Assembly: GCA_021821425.1 (NCBI GenBank)
Contig: JAKACL010000205.1
Span: forward strand, 1-5,092
Direction of reading: 5' to 3'
DNA from: Pseudomonadota bacterium
GTDB taxonomy: Bacteria; Pseudomonadota; Gammaproteobacteria; Burkholderiales; Thiobacillaceae
Length of the DNA: 5,092 nt
Below the pieces are notes generated by a model, which saw only the letters and a program-made list of their open reading frames with translations, did not search any database and was not told the DNA's origin. The position numbers and the translations under genes were made by a program. This document shows, piece by piece, positions 1 to 5,092 of the stretch (position 1 is its first letter; every line of letters starts with the position of its first letter).

Positions 1-244
1 CCCGTGTCCGCTCGCGCCGTGCGCCGGCACGCTCGCCGTCCTCTGCCTCGGCCGGCACGCCACAAACCCTGGTGCGCAGTCGCTGCAGCCGCGCAATCTT
101 CGCATCGAGCACAGCCGCAACCCTGACACGCACCCGGGTCATCAGGGCGCGCCTGGCATGGGCCGCCACGGATTCTTCCGTGGTCTGCGCGTCGTCCGGT
201 GTTCGGCTGGATGCGCGCGTTTCGGGCTGGGGCGACGTGTTCAA
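1..244 (-). CDS. Possible 5' end of a hypothetical protein, running off the left edge
   Basis: An open frame of 81 codons begins at a TTG (244-242) and stays open to the window edge. The frame is closed upstream by a TAA at 301-299. By hand count about 77% of third codon positions are G/C, against about 59% of second positions, which favours coding over chance. The predicted N-terminus (MNTSPQPETRASS...) is polar and looks like a disordered leader. It is followed at residues 25-60 by a basic stretch rich in Ala, Arg, Val and Leu that should form an amphipathic helix, with one Cys at 61. I recognise no family. The start is uncertain: TTG 244 has only a weak ribosome site, GTG at 169 is preceded by GGAAGA, and an ATG lies at 142. 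The gene would be downstream of the terminator at 306-330 and so probably separate from the channel gene. The high Arg content means a spurious frame cannot be excluded. Confidence 0.38.
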   Translation of the reverse strand, partial: MNTSPQPETRASSRTPDDAQTTEESVAAHARRALMTRVRVRVAAVLDAKIARLQRLRTRVCGVPAEAEDGERAGARRERTR

Positions 245-305
245 ACGGTTCTCACGGATTAGGGTCTTACAGGTGGTATCGGCGCGTGTTGCGAATAGTT
301 AATGG

Positions 306-330
306 CAAAACCGCATGCAGGCGGGCTTTT
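306..330 (-). terminator. Bidirectional Rho-independent terminator after the MscS-type gene
   Basis: Read on the minus strand, an A-tract (330-327) is followed by GC, the stem arm CCGC (324-321), the loop CTGCAT, the arm GCGG (314-311) and then TTTT (310-307). The flanking AAAA and TTTT can pair to lengthen the stem, with the GC as a bulge. The plus strand also ends in a T-tract (327-330), so it could work both ways. It lies about 80 bases beyond the stop codon of the channel gene. Confidence 0.55.
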
Positions 331-411
331 CCGCTGATTTGGCCCGGTTTTGGTGCGCGCCGCAGTCAAGGCGCCGGGGTGACGCGTGGCACGCAGGGCG
401 GCCTGTGCGGC

Positions 412-1515
412 TTACGCTTCAGGCGCCGCTGTGGGCGCGTCGGGTATCGACTCGATGTGCAGCGTCTGCGTGGGAAAGGCGATCTCGGCACCGTGGCCGC
501 GTATGATGTCGGCGATTTTCAGCAGCACGTCCTGCTTGACCGCGTGGTAGTGCACCCATTCCACGGTGCGGGTGAAGGTATAGACGAAGACGTTCAGCGA
601 GGAGCCGCCGAATTCGTTGAAATTGACGATCAGCGTGGCGTCGGCATCGATCTCGGGATGGGTCTGAAGCATGGTCTTCACGTCCTCGACGATGGCAGGC
701 AGCTTGTCGAGGTCGGCGTAGCGGATGCCGATGGTTTCGCGGATGCGCCGGTTGGTCATGCGGGTGGGGTTTTCCACCACGATGGTGGTGAACAGCGCGT
801 TCGGCACATAGATCGGATTCTTGTTGAACGCGCGCACGCGGGTGTGGCGCCAGCCGATGTATTCGACCGTGCCCTCGATTTCCTTGTCTGGCGAGCGGAT
901 CCATTCGCCCACCACGAACGGCCGATCCAGGTAAATGGTCAGGCCGCCGAAGAAGTTGGCCAGCATGTCCTTGGCGGCAAAGCCCACCGCGATGCCGCCG
1001 ATGCCCCCGAAGGCGAGCACGCCGGCGATGCTGTAGCCGAGGTTCTGGACGATGACGAGAAAGGCCAGCACAAACACGGTGACCCGGCCCAGCTTGGACA
1101 GCGCATCCACCGTGGTGAAATCGATGCCCTGACCGGCGGCTTCGGTGCGCGCCAGCAGGCCGTGCGAGGCGTTGCGGATCAGCCGTAGCAGGAACCAGGC
1201 GAACGCGATGACAATCAGCGTGTCGCGCGCCGGATCGACGTAGGCCGGCAGTTCCACGCCGCGATGCTGGGAGATGATCGTGAGCGCATAGGCGGTCCCG
1301 GCTATCCACAGGATGAAGGTGAGCGGCTTGCGCATCGCCTTGAAAAGCGCGTCGTCCCAGACCGCCGCGGTACGCGAGGCCAGTTTCTCGATATGGCGCA
1401 GCAGGTAATGGGCGCCGATATTCAGCGCGATGACGGCGACGATGATCGCCATCACTTCGGGGATCCAGGGATGGGCCAGCGAAGGCAGGCCGAGTTGTTG
1501 CGCGAGTTCTTTCAT
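412..1515 (-). CDS. Small-conductance mechanosensitive ion channel, MscS family (YnaI-like)
   Basis: This is an inner-membrane channel that opens under membrane tension and releases small solutes during osmotic down-shock. The 367-residue product has five predicted membrane helices (about 20-39, 64-82, 97-113, 143-160 and 161-185). The last is the Gly/Ala-rich pore helix, with the family motif LAFGGIGGIAVGFAAKDMLA near 167-186. The cytoplasmic part has the MscS beta domain (DRPFVVGEWIRSPDKEIEGTV, about 197-217), then YVPNALF, and VENPTRMTNRRIRE around 247-260. Compared from memory, this matches E. coli YnaI, also a five-helix protein of about 343 residues, better than MscS itself. I chose ATG 1515 because the protein reads as MscS-like from there and a TAGAAT -10 box lies at 1559-1554. 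An in-frame ATG at 1623 overlaps the upstream stop (TGATG) but would add 36 residues without family character. The ribosome site at 1515 is weak. A terminator follows at 306-330. Confidence 0.93.
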   Translation of the reverse strand: MKELAQQLGLPSLAHPWIPEVMAIIVAVIALNIGAHYLLRHIEKLASRTAAVWDDALFKAMRKPLTFILWIAGTAYALTIISQHRGVELPAYVDPARDTLIVIAFAWFLLRLIRNASHGLLARTEAAGQGIDFTTVDALSKLGRVTVFVLAFLVIVQNLGYSIAGVLAFGGIGGIAVGFAAKDMLANFFGGLTIYLDRPFVVGEWIRSPDKEIEGTVEYIGWRHTRVRAFNKNPIYVPNALFTTIVVENPTRMTNRRIRETIGIRYADLDKLPAIVEDVKTMLQTHPEIDADATLIVNFNEFGGSSLNVFVYTFTRTVEWVHYHAVKQDVLLKIADIIRGHGAEIAFPTQTLHIESIPDAPTAAPEA

Positions 1516-1553
1516 GGGCGAATGCGGGCCGAAATTCGGGGGCGGTGTGCCCG

Positions 1554-1559
1554 ATTCTA
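1554..1559 (-). promoter_or_regulatory. Candidate sigma-70 -10 box for the MscS-type gene
   Basis: The minus strand reads TAGAAT, five of six matches to TATAAT. It would start transcription about 30 bases before ATG 1515. No good -35 is visible at 16-18 bases spacing; the best hexamer, TCGGCG, falls inside the hairpin at 1574-1592. The position supports the shorter start of the channel gene. Confidence 0.35.
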
Positions 1560-1573
1560 AGCGCAAAGCCGCT

Positions 1574-1592
1574 GGGCGCCGATCGGGCGCCC
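1574..1592 (-). terminator. GC-rich hairpin between the DUF1223 and MscS-type genes
   Basis: This is a perfect 7-bp inverted repeat, GGGCGCC and GGCGCCC, around a 5-base loop. It begins about 30 bases past the DUF1223 stop. No T-run follows on either strand, so it is not a classical intrinsic terminator. It could be an mRNA 3'-end structure, or a protein site, since it covers the -35 position of the candidate channel promoter. Confidence 0.35.
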
Positions 1593-1622
1593 GCGTATGT
1601 CCGCGTCCTGCGACGCCGTGCA

Positions 1623-2336
1623 TCAGGGACAGGCCGGTCGCGCCAGGGCTTGCAGCGTGGCGCCGCGTTCATCGGTGACGAAGGCGATCACACCCAGATC
1701 GGCCGCTTTCCAGTCCGGCTGCAGGATGAAACGATGGTCGACGCGCGATGCGTCGAACGGGCCTGCCAGCGTGCGCACGACGGCATCGTGCAGCAGCGTG
1801 CGACGGGCATTTTCGCCCGCGGTCACGCTGGAGCTGAGGCGGCTCTCGGTCAGCGCCAGATAGAGGCGTGCGTTGCGTCCGGCGGCCGTGCTGGCGTAGC
1901 GGACTTCCGTTCGCGCGTCGAGATGGCCGGGCAACGTGTCGAGGCTGAGCGTGAGGTGTGCCTGGGCCGGGACGGGCTCACGCGCGGGCAGTCCGCGATA
2001 CCAGCGGGGGAAATCCGCGCCGTCGAGCATGAACTGCGGCGTATAGACCCAGCCCGACAGCCGGTTGCGGTCGCGCTGGCGCTGGCTGTAAGCCGCCTGT
2101 GCAAAGCGGTCCTTCCAGCCCAGCCGGTCCCAGTAGTCCACATGGAAGGCCAGCGTCACCACCCCGGCATCGCGCGGCAGGTGCGACAGCCAGCGGTCGG
2201 CCGGCGGGCAGGAGCTGCAGCCTTCCGAGGTGTACAACTCCAGCAGGCGGGTGCGTGTGGGTCCGCTGGCCGCGGTGCAGGAGGCGGCGTCGGCCGTGGG
2301 CGTGAGCAGGCTGCAGAGCAGCAGGAAAGCGCGCAT
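1623..2336 (-). CDS. Exported DUF1223 family protein with thioredoxin-like CxxC motif
   Basis: The 237-residue product carries the N-terminal signature of the DUF1223 family: LLELYTSEGCSSCPPADRWL (residues 31-50) with a CxxC pair at Cys40 and Cys43. FHVDYWDRLGWKDRFA (about 64-79) and YTPQFMLDG (98-106) follow. The family is thought to have a thioredoxin-like fold, but its substrate and reaction are not known to me. Residues 1-18 form a hydrophobic signal peptide, so it probably acts in the periplasm or outside the cell. Cleavage could fall near TADA-ASC; Cys20 is only a poor lipobox match. The C-terminal half (from about 125) looks like a beta-rich domain and ends in a second isolated Cys (236). 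The start at 2336 is well supported by GGGGAGA six bases upstream. The TGA stop overlaps by one base an ATG that could extend the MscS-type gene. The cysteine-rich gene lies 75 bases upstream. Confidence 0.9.
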   Translation of the reverse strand: MRAFLLLCSLLTPTADAASCTAASGPTRTRLLELYTSEGCSSCPPADRWLSHLPRDAGVVTLAFHVDYWDRLGWKDRFAQAAYSQRQRDRNRLSGWVYTPQFMLDGADFPRWYRGLPAREPVPAQAHLTLSLDTLPGHLDARTEVRYASTAAGRNARLYLALTESRLSSSVTAGENARRTLLHDAVVRTLAGPFDASRVDHRFILQPDWKAADLGVIAFVTDERGATLQALARPACP

Positions 2337-2358
2337 CGATGTCTCCCCGAGGAAACAC

Positions 2359-2387
2359 TCAGTCGCGCCGGGGCGGACAGACTTACA
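2359..2387 (-). promoter_or_regulatory. Possible ECF-type promoter for the DUF1223 gene
   Basis: The minus strand has TGTAAG (2387-2382), a 16-base spacer, then CGACTGA (2365-2359), ending about 22 bases before the ATG. This shape recalls ECF sigma promoters with a GTAA-type -35 and a CG-starting -10. No sigma-70 pair is visible in the 75-base gap. This is a single-site resemblance and therefore weak. Confidence 0.22.
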
Positions 2388-2411
2388 AGCGGAATCGCGC
2401 GATCACCGCGC

Positions 2412-2897
2412 CTATTTCAGGACACGCGTGCGACGTCCGATCTGGATTGCATTGGGAGAGAGCGGGCTTTCCGGGCTCGGCAGAACATGCGGCCTCGTGC
2501 TGTTCGCCGCGGCCGGGATCATGGTCTGCGCGTGCACGACAAAGCGCGTCAGGGCCGCGCATTTTTCGAGACAGGCACAGCGCCGGTCGTCGATCAGCCG
2601 GGACACCGTGACCGCGATCGCATCGCAGGCATTGGTCAGCCGTTCGAAACCGGCTGCGCAGGCACACTCGCGCAGGCGGATCAGCGTCAGCGCATAGTCG
2701 GTAATCGCATCCTGGGTCAGCGCGTCGGGATGGGCAAAACAGGGGCCGGCAACGGTCCGGGTCAAGGCGGCCAGGGCATCGCGCACTGCTGCCACCGCCC
2801 AATTTTCGGTCTCGGCCGGTGCCGGTTTTCGCCCTTGAGGTCTGGCGATCGTCGTGCGGGCCTGAGATTGGCGCGGGGGAACCTGCATGCTGCGCAT
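2412..2897 (-). CDS. Hypothetical cysteine-rich cytoplasmic protein
   Basis: I do not recognise this 161-residue protein. It has no signal peptide or membrane segment. Residues 1-30 are basic and Pro/Gln-rich. The core, about 33-127, looks all-helical, with regular Ala/Leu spacing (AVAAVRDALAALTRTVAG; then DYALTLIRLRECACAAGFERL; then CDAIAVTVSRLIDD). It holds seven cysteines (53, 78, 80, 91, 107, 109 and 113), including two C-x-C pairs and a final C-x3-C. The tail after 130 is Pro/Ser-rich and probably disordered. The helical core is about the size of a small four-helix (Hpt-like) bundle, but I see no convincing phospho-acceptor histidine motif, so no function is assigned. The start is firm: AAGGAGA (2910-2904) lies six bases before ATG 2897, and the clearest promoter of the window lies upstream. 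A second Met at residue 4 is a less likely start. The stop is TAG. Confidence 0.8.
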   Translation of the reverse strand: MRSMQVPPRQSQARTTIARPQGRKPAPAETENWAVAAVRDALAALTRTVAGPCFAHPDALTQDAITDYALTLIRLRECACAAGFERLTNACDAIAVTVSRLIDDRRCACLEKCAALTRFVVHAQTMIPAAANSTRPHVLPSPESPLSPNAIQIGRRTRVLK

Positions 2898-2974
2898 GGT
2901 TTGTCTCCTTTGTTTTGGGCCGGCGGGTTGGGCCAGGAGCGGGCTGTCCTATATCGACCCCAAAATGAAATCTT

Positions 2975-3004
2975 AATATATGTACTAAAGAGTAATAGTA
3001 TAAA
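2975..3004 (-). promoter_or_regulatory. Sigma-70-type promoter of the cysteine-rich protein gene
   Basis: On the minus strand TTTATA (3004-2999; four of six matches to TTGACA) is followed by an 18-base spacer and TATATT (2980-2975; five of six matches to TATAAT). It sits in an AT-rich island (about 2955-3020) in otherwise GC-rich DNA. The predicted start near 2968 gives a leader of about 70 bases. Confidence 0.5.
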
Positions 3005-3021
3005 CGTATCTGTTTCGTTAC
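2998..3021. promoter_or_regulatory. Operator-like repeat overlapping the -35 region
   Basis: The plus strand reads GTATAAAC, GTATCT, GTTTCGTTAC. This is an imperfect dyad (GTATAAAC against GTAACGAAAC on the other strand). It also contains a direct repeat, GTATC (3006-3010) and GTTAC (3017-3021), with an 11-base period. The dyad would suit a TetR-like repressor; the 11-base period would suit an OmpR/PhoB-type regulator. The regulator cannot be named from this sequence. Confidence 0.3.
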
Positions 3022-3029
3022 CGTCAGAT

Positions 3030-3053
3030 CCGTCCTGCAGATGCTGCGGACGG
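3030..3053 (-). terminator. Stem-loop downstream of the cardiolipin synthase gene
   Basis: CCGTCC (3030-3035) pairs with GGACGG (3048-3053). After one bulged T, GCAG (3037-3040) pairs with CTGC (3044-3047) across a 3-base loop. The ten-pair stem begins about 45 bases past the synthase stop codon. No U-tract follows on the minus strand, so it may stabilise the 3' end or assist factor-dependent termination. Confidence 0.4.
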
Positions 3054-3098
3054 GGCGCTCGGCGTGCACCGGCTGGGCGCCCGGGAGGGGCCGGCGTG

Positions 3099-4397
3099 TT
3101 ACATCTGCGAGCGCAGCAAGGCGATGGTGTGCTCGAGCAGCTTTTCACTCCAGGGACGGTGTTGCCATTCCGCGTAGGTAATCTGCCGCGATTTTTTCAG
3201 GTCATTCTCGAAGATATCGATCTGGCGCTGCGCGAATTCATGGTCGTAGATGTTGAGGTTGGCTTCGTCGTTGAGCCGGAACGAGCGCGAATCGAAGTTG
3301 GTCGAGCCGACCGACACCCACACGTCATCGACGATCATCACCTTGCAGTGAAACATGGTCGGCTGATATTCGTAGATTTCGGCGCCGGCCTCGAGCAGAT
3401 CGCCCCAACGCGCGCGCGAGGCGCGCCGTACCGGTTCCGAGTCGATGCGCGTGCCGGGCAGGATGATCCTGACTTTCACCCCGCGCTCCAGCGCGCGCAC
3501 GAGCGTTTCGACCGACAGGTCGTCGGGGACGAAATAGGCATTGGCGATATAGATTGTCTTGCGCGCCGAGGCGATCGACAGCAGATACATCAGGCGCACG
3601 CTTTCGCTGCCCTCGTCCGCTGAGCTCTTGAACACCTGCGCGTAGTGCTCGCCGACCGGCTGCAGCGGCGGGAAATAGTCTTTGCCGTGCAGCACCTCTC
3701 CGCTGGTTTTCATCCAGTTGTCGAGGAACGCTGCCTGCATGTGCGCCACAGCTGGCCCTTCGATCCGGAAATGTGAATCGCGCCAGTGGTCGGCATCCTG
3801 TGCATCGCCCAGCCAGTTGTCGGCAATGCCGACGCCGCCGGTGAAGCCCACCTTGCCATCGGCCACCAGCAGCTTGCGGTGGGTGCGGTTGTTCATCCTG
3901 GCGAGGTGGTACCAGCGCAGCGGATGGTATTTATGGAGCTCGACGCCGGCGTCTTCCATCAGCTCCAGCAGCGCATCGTCCATCTTGACGCTGCCGACCC
4001 AGTCGACCAGCACATGGACCTTGACGCCGGCCTGTGCGCGTTCGGCGAGCGCCTCGGCAAACTCCCGTCCAATGTCGCCCGACCAGTAGATATAGGTTTC
4101 AAACGTGATGGTTTTTTGGGCTGCGCGAATAGCCGCCAGCATCGGCGGAAAAATCTCGTCGCCGTTGATCAGTTCCCTGACCTGGTTGCCCGCCACCAAG
4201 GGCGGGCCGAGCAGGTGGCTCATCGTGCGCAGGAACTGCGGGTCCTGCACCGCATAGATCTCGCTGATCCGGGTTTCGACCTTTTTTTCGCCGGGGAGGA
4301 AATTCAGCGTGAGGATGGTGGCGAGAACCGAAGCAGCGACAATCCAGAAAACGAGCATTTTTCGGGTTTTTATGAACGGTGTTAATTGCATGGGCAT
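3099..4397 (-). CDS. cls: Phospholipase D family cardiolipin synthase (ClsB/ClsC type)
   Basis: This 432-residue protein probably joins phospholipids into cardiolipin (or transfers phosphatidyl groups) at the inner membrane. Both HKD catalytic motifs are intact: H173-R-K175-x4-D180 followed by GFTGGVGIADNW, and H350-C-K352-x4-D357 followed by SVGSTNFDSRSF. The motifs FETYIYWSGDIGREFAEAL (about 99-117) and YIANAYFVPDD (about 283-293) are typical of PLD-type cardiolipin synthases. There is one N-terminal membrane helix (about 14-35) rather than the two of ClsA, and the length is close to ClsB/YbhO (about 413 residues). A PLD acting on another head group is possible. Two in-frame ATGs, at 4397 and 4391, both fit. 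Neither has a clear free ribosome site, because the only G-rich stretch lies in the hairpin at 4408-4428. The stop is TAA. The lipoprotein gene ends 83 bases upstream on the same strand, so partial co-transcription is plausible. Confidence 0.92.
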   Translation of the reverse strand: MPMQLTPFIKTRKMLVFWIVAASVLATILTLNFLPGEKKVETRISEIYAVQDPQFLRTMSHLLGPPLVAGNQVRELINGDEIFPPMLAAIRAAQKTITFETYIYWSGDIGREFAEALAERAQAGVKVHVLVDWVGSVKMDDALLELMEDAGVELHKYHPLRWYHLARMNNRTHRKLLVADGKVGFTGGVGIADNWLGDAQDADHWRDSHFRIEGPAVAHMQAAFLDNWMKTSGEVLHGKDYFPPLQPVGEHYAQVFKSSADEGSESVRLMYLLSIASARKTIYIANAYFVPDDLSVETLVRALERGVKVRIILPGTRIDSEPVRRASRARWGDLLEAGAEIYEYQPTMFHCKVMIVDDVWVSVGSTNFDSRSFRLNDEANLNIYDHEFAQRQIDIFENDLKKSRQITYAEWQHRPWSEKLLEHTIALLRSQM

Positions 4398-4407
4398 TAA
4401 ATCAATA

Positions 4408-4428
4408 CGACCCCGAAAACCGGGGTCG
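4408..4428 (-). terminator. Perfect 8-bp hairpin just before the cardiolipin synthase start
   Basis: CGACCCCG (4408-4415) and CGGGGTCG (4421-4428) form a perfect stem around a 5-base loop. On the minus strand it is followed by TATTGATTTA and then the synthase ATG. The T-rich but interrupted tail makes it a possible terminator or attenuator after the lipoprotein gene. It also holds the only G-rich ribosome-binding candidate of the synthase gene in its 3' arm, so it could control translation. Confidence 0.5.
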
Positions 4429-4477
4429 CCTGTCTGTCGTCGCTTCGATTGTCCGCCGCTCCAGCCGGCAGGCAGGC
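4428..4477 (-). repeat. Long-range inverted repeat in the lipoprotein 3' region
   Basis: GCCTGTCTG (4428-4436) and CAGGCAGGC (4469-4477) can pair at eight of nine positions around a 32-base loop. The repeat starts directly after the lipoprotein stop codons and abuts the hairpin at 4408-4428. It may be a 3'-end mRNA structure or chance in GC-rich DNA. Confidence 0.25.
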
Positions 4478-4480
4478 TTA

Positions 4481-4939
4481 CTACGGCACCACGCGGGCGT
4501 TTTCTCCGCTGCCTTCGACCATGACCTGCATGCCGGTGCGCAGACGCGCATCCACCGGTTGCACAATGGTTACGCGTCCGCCGGTGCGCATGTCGACGCT
4601 CACCCGCTGCACCGTTTTCTCCCTGACCTTGGTTTCGCCGTAGGTTCCTGCGGCGCCGCCGAGCACCGCGCCCACGGCAGTGGCCATTTTGCTGTCGCCC
4701 ACTGCCGAGCCGAGGATGCCGCCGGCCACTGCGCCCACCGCGGTGCCCACGCCGAGTTTGTAATCGGCATCGACCTCGATGTTTTCAAGCGTGGCAATCG
4801 TCCCGCGACGGTCGGTCTGCGTTGCCGAGCTGCCGGTGGTGGTGCCGTACTTCGTGGTGTCTTTGGTAGGCATGTCCGAACAGCCGGCGGCAAGGGCCGC
4901 GGCAAACAGGGCAGGCAGCACGCGTTTCAGTGTGTTCAT
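4481..4939 (-). CDS. Outer-membrane lipoprotein with glycine-zipper domain (SlyB/PcP-like)
   Basis: The 152-residue precursor has a signal peptide with basic residues at 5-6, a hydrophobic core and the lipobox LAAGC. Cys20 is the expected lipidation site, with Ser at +2, which by the usual rule directs it to the outer membrane. After a polar Thr/Ser-rich linker (21-50) comes a glycine-zipper segment (about 62-100: GVGTAVGAVAGGILGSAVG, then ATAVGAVLGGAAGTYG), the 2TM-type domain of SlyB and the rickettsial 17-kDa antigen. The C-terminal region (about 105-152) is a short beta-rich domain, as in SlyB. Proteins of this group are linked to outer-membrane integrity; the exact role here is unknown. 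The start at 4939 has a ribosome site, GAGGGG (4952-4947), with good spacing. The gene ends in two adjacent in-frame stops, TAG then TAA. It is the first gene of the same-strand series. Confidence 0.9.
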   Translation of the reverse strand: MNTLKRVLPALFAAALAAGCSDMPTKDTTKYGTTTGSSATQTDRRGTIATLENIEVDADYKLGVGTAVGAVAGGILGSAVGDSKMATAVGAVLGGAAGTYGETKVREKTVQRVSVDMRTGGRVTIVQPVDARLRTGMQVMVEGSGENARVVP

Positions 4940-5092
4940 GATTCACCCCTCATTGTTGGAAGAATTCAGTATGAGGAACGCGCGCTGTTATGGCTATCCG
5001 CGTTCGCCTGGTTAGCACGTAGGAAAAAGCCGCATGCCATTTTCCACAGCATGCTCCCGGTGCGGGACATGGCGTACAGCAGCGTGCATAAA
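4940..5092. other. Gene-free leader upstream of the lipoprotein gene
   Basis: I see no gene here. The minus-strand frame entering from the right edge stops at TAA (5014-5012), and its 26 codons have only about 50% G/C at third positions, unlike the genes of this window. No convincing sigma-70 pair is visible; CATAAC (minus, near 4992) and CATACT (minus, near 4973) are weak -10 candidates without matching -35 boxes. Two small dyads lie at 5022-5054. Confidence 0.5.

Noticed and set aside
199..1188. A 329-codon plus-strand open frame opposite the channel gene.
   Set aside because: It is His/Asp/Gly/Val-rich with no recognisable domain. The minus-strand frame encodes a clear MscS-family protein.
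419..1672. A 417-codon minus-strand frame overlapping the channel gene.
   Set aside because: It is an out-of-frame shadow, extremely rich in Arg, His and Pro, with no membrane helices or motifs.
2971..2991. TCTT...AAGA near-palindrome around the -10 of the cysteine-rich gene, considered as an operator or PmrA-type repeat.
   Set aside because: Only the outer four bases on each side match, and the inner half-sites do not fit the CTTAAT-N5-CTTAAT spacing.
2383..3069. A 228-codon minus-strand frame overlapping the cysteine-rich gene.
   Set aside because: It would cross the promoter and ribosome site of the cysteine-rich gene and is an Arg/Pro/Cys-rich shadow. The 2412-2897 frame has the well-placed ribosome site and ordered helical composition.
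1545..3623. A 692-codon open frame on the plus strand.
   Set aside because: It runs antisense through the DUF1223 gene, the cysteine-rich gene, both intergenic gaps and the end of the synthase gene. It shows no family motif and has the composition expected of a stop-free antisense frame in GC-rich DNA.
3786..4385. A 199-codon plus-strand frame opposite the synthase gene.
   Set aside because: It is antisense to the N-terminal part of a protein with both HKD motifs intact on the other strand, and has no motif of its own.
5012..5092. Possible C-terminal end of an upstream minus-strand gene entering from the right edge.
   Set aside because: It has only 26 codons before TAA, about half with G/C at the third position, unlike the real genes here. 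It cannot be supported without more sequence.

Overview
The window is a compact, GC-rich bacterial chromosomal segment. Its codon third positions are strongly G/C, and the MscS-type channel and ClsB-type synthase look proteobacterial. I judge it most likely betaproteobacterial from composition and protein style; this is inference, because no rRNA or marker gene is present. All five complete genes lie on the minus strand, so transcription runs from the right edge to the left. I see no tRNA, rRNA, CRISPR array, insertion sequence or phage gene.

Layout in transcription order: (1) 5092-4940, a gene-free leader. (2) 4939-4481, a small outer-membrane lipoprotein with a glycine-zipper domain (SlyB/PcP-like). 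(3) 4397-3099, a two-HKD phospholipase D family protein of the ClsB/ClsC cardiolipin-synthase type with one N-terminal membrane anchor. (4) An AT-rich control region (about 2955-3025) holding the clearest promoter of the window. It drives 2897-2412, an unrecognised 161-residue cysteine-rich protein. (5) 2336-1623, an exported DUF1223 protein with a thioredoxin-like CxxC motif. (6) 1515-412, a five-helix small-conductance mechanosensitive channel closely resembling E. coli YnaI. (7) A bidirectional intrinsic terminator at 306-330, followed by a possible gene start (244 to the left edge) that runs out of the window.

The gaps of 75-201 bases mostly hold a hairpin, a promoter-like element or both. 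The genes therefore look like several short transcription units facing the same way rather than one tightly coupled operon. All the recognisable products act in or at the cell envelope: an outer-membrane lipoprotein, a phospholipid synthase, a secreted or periplasmic redox-fold protein and a tension-gated channel. A shared role in envelope or osmotic stress is a reasonable inference but is not proven here. Nothing amounts to a clearly new system. The best leads are the cysteine-rich protein with its operator-like promoter, and a perfect hairpin placed directly over the translation start region of the cardiolipin synthase gene.
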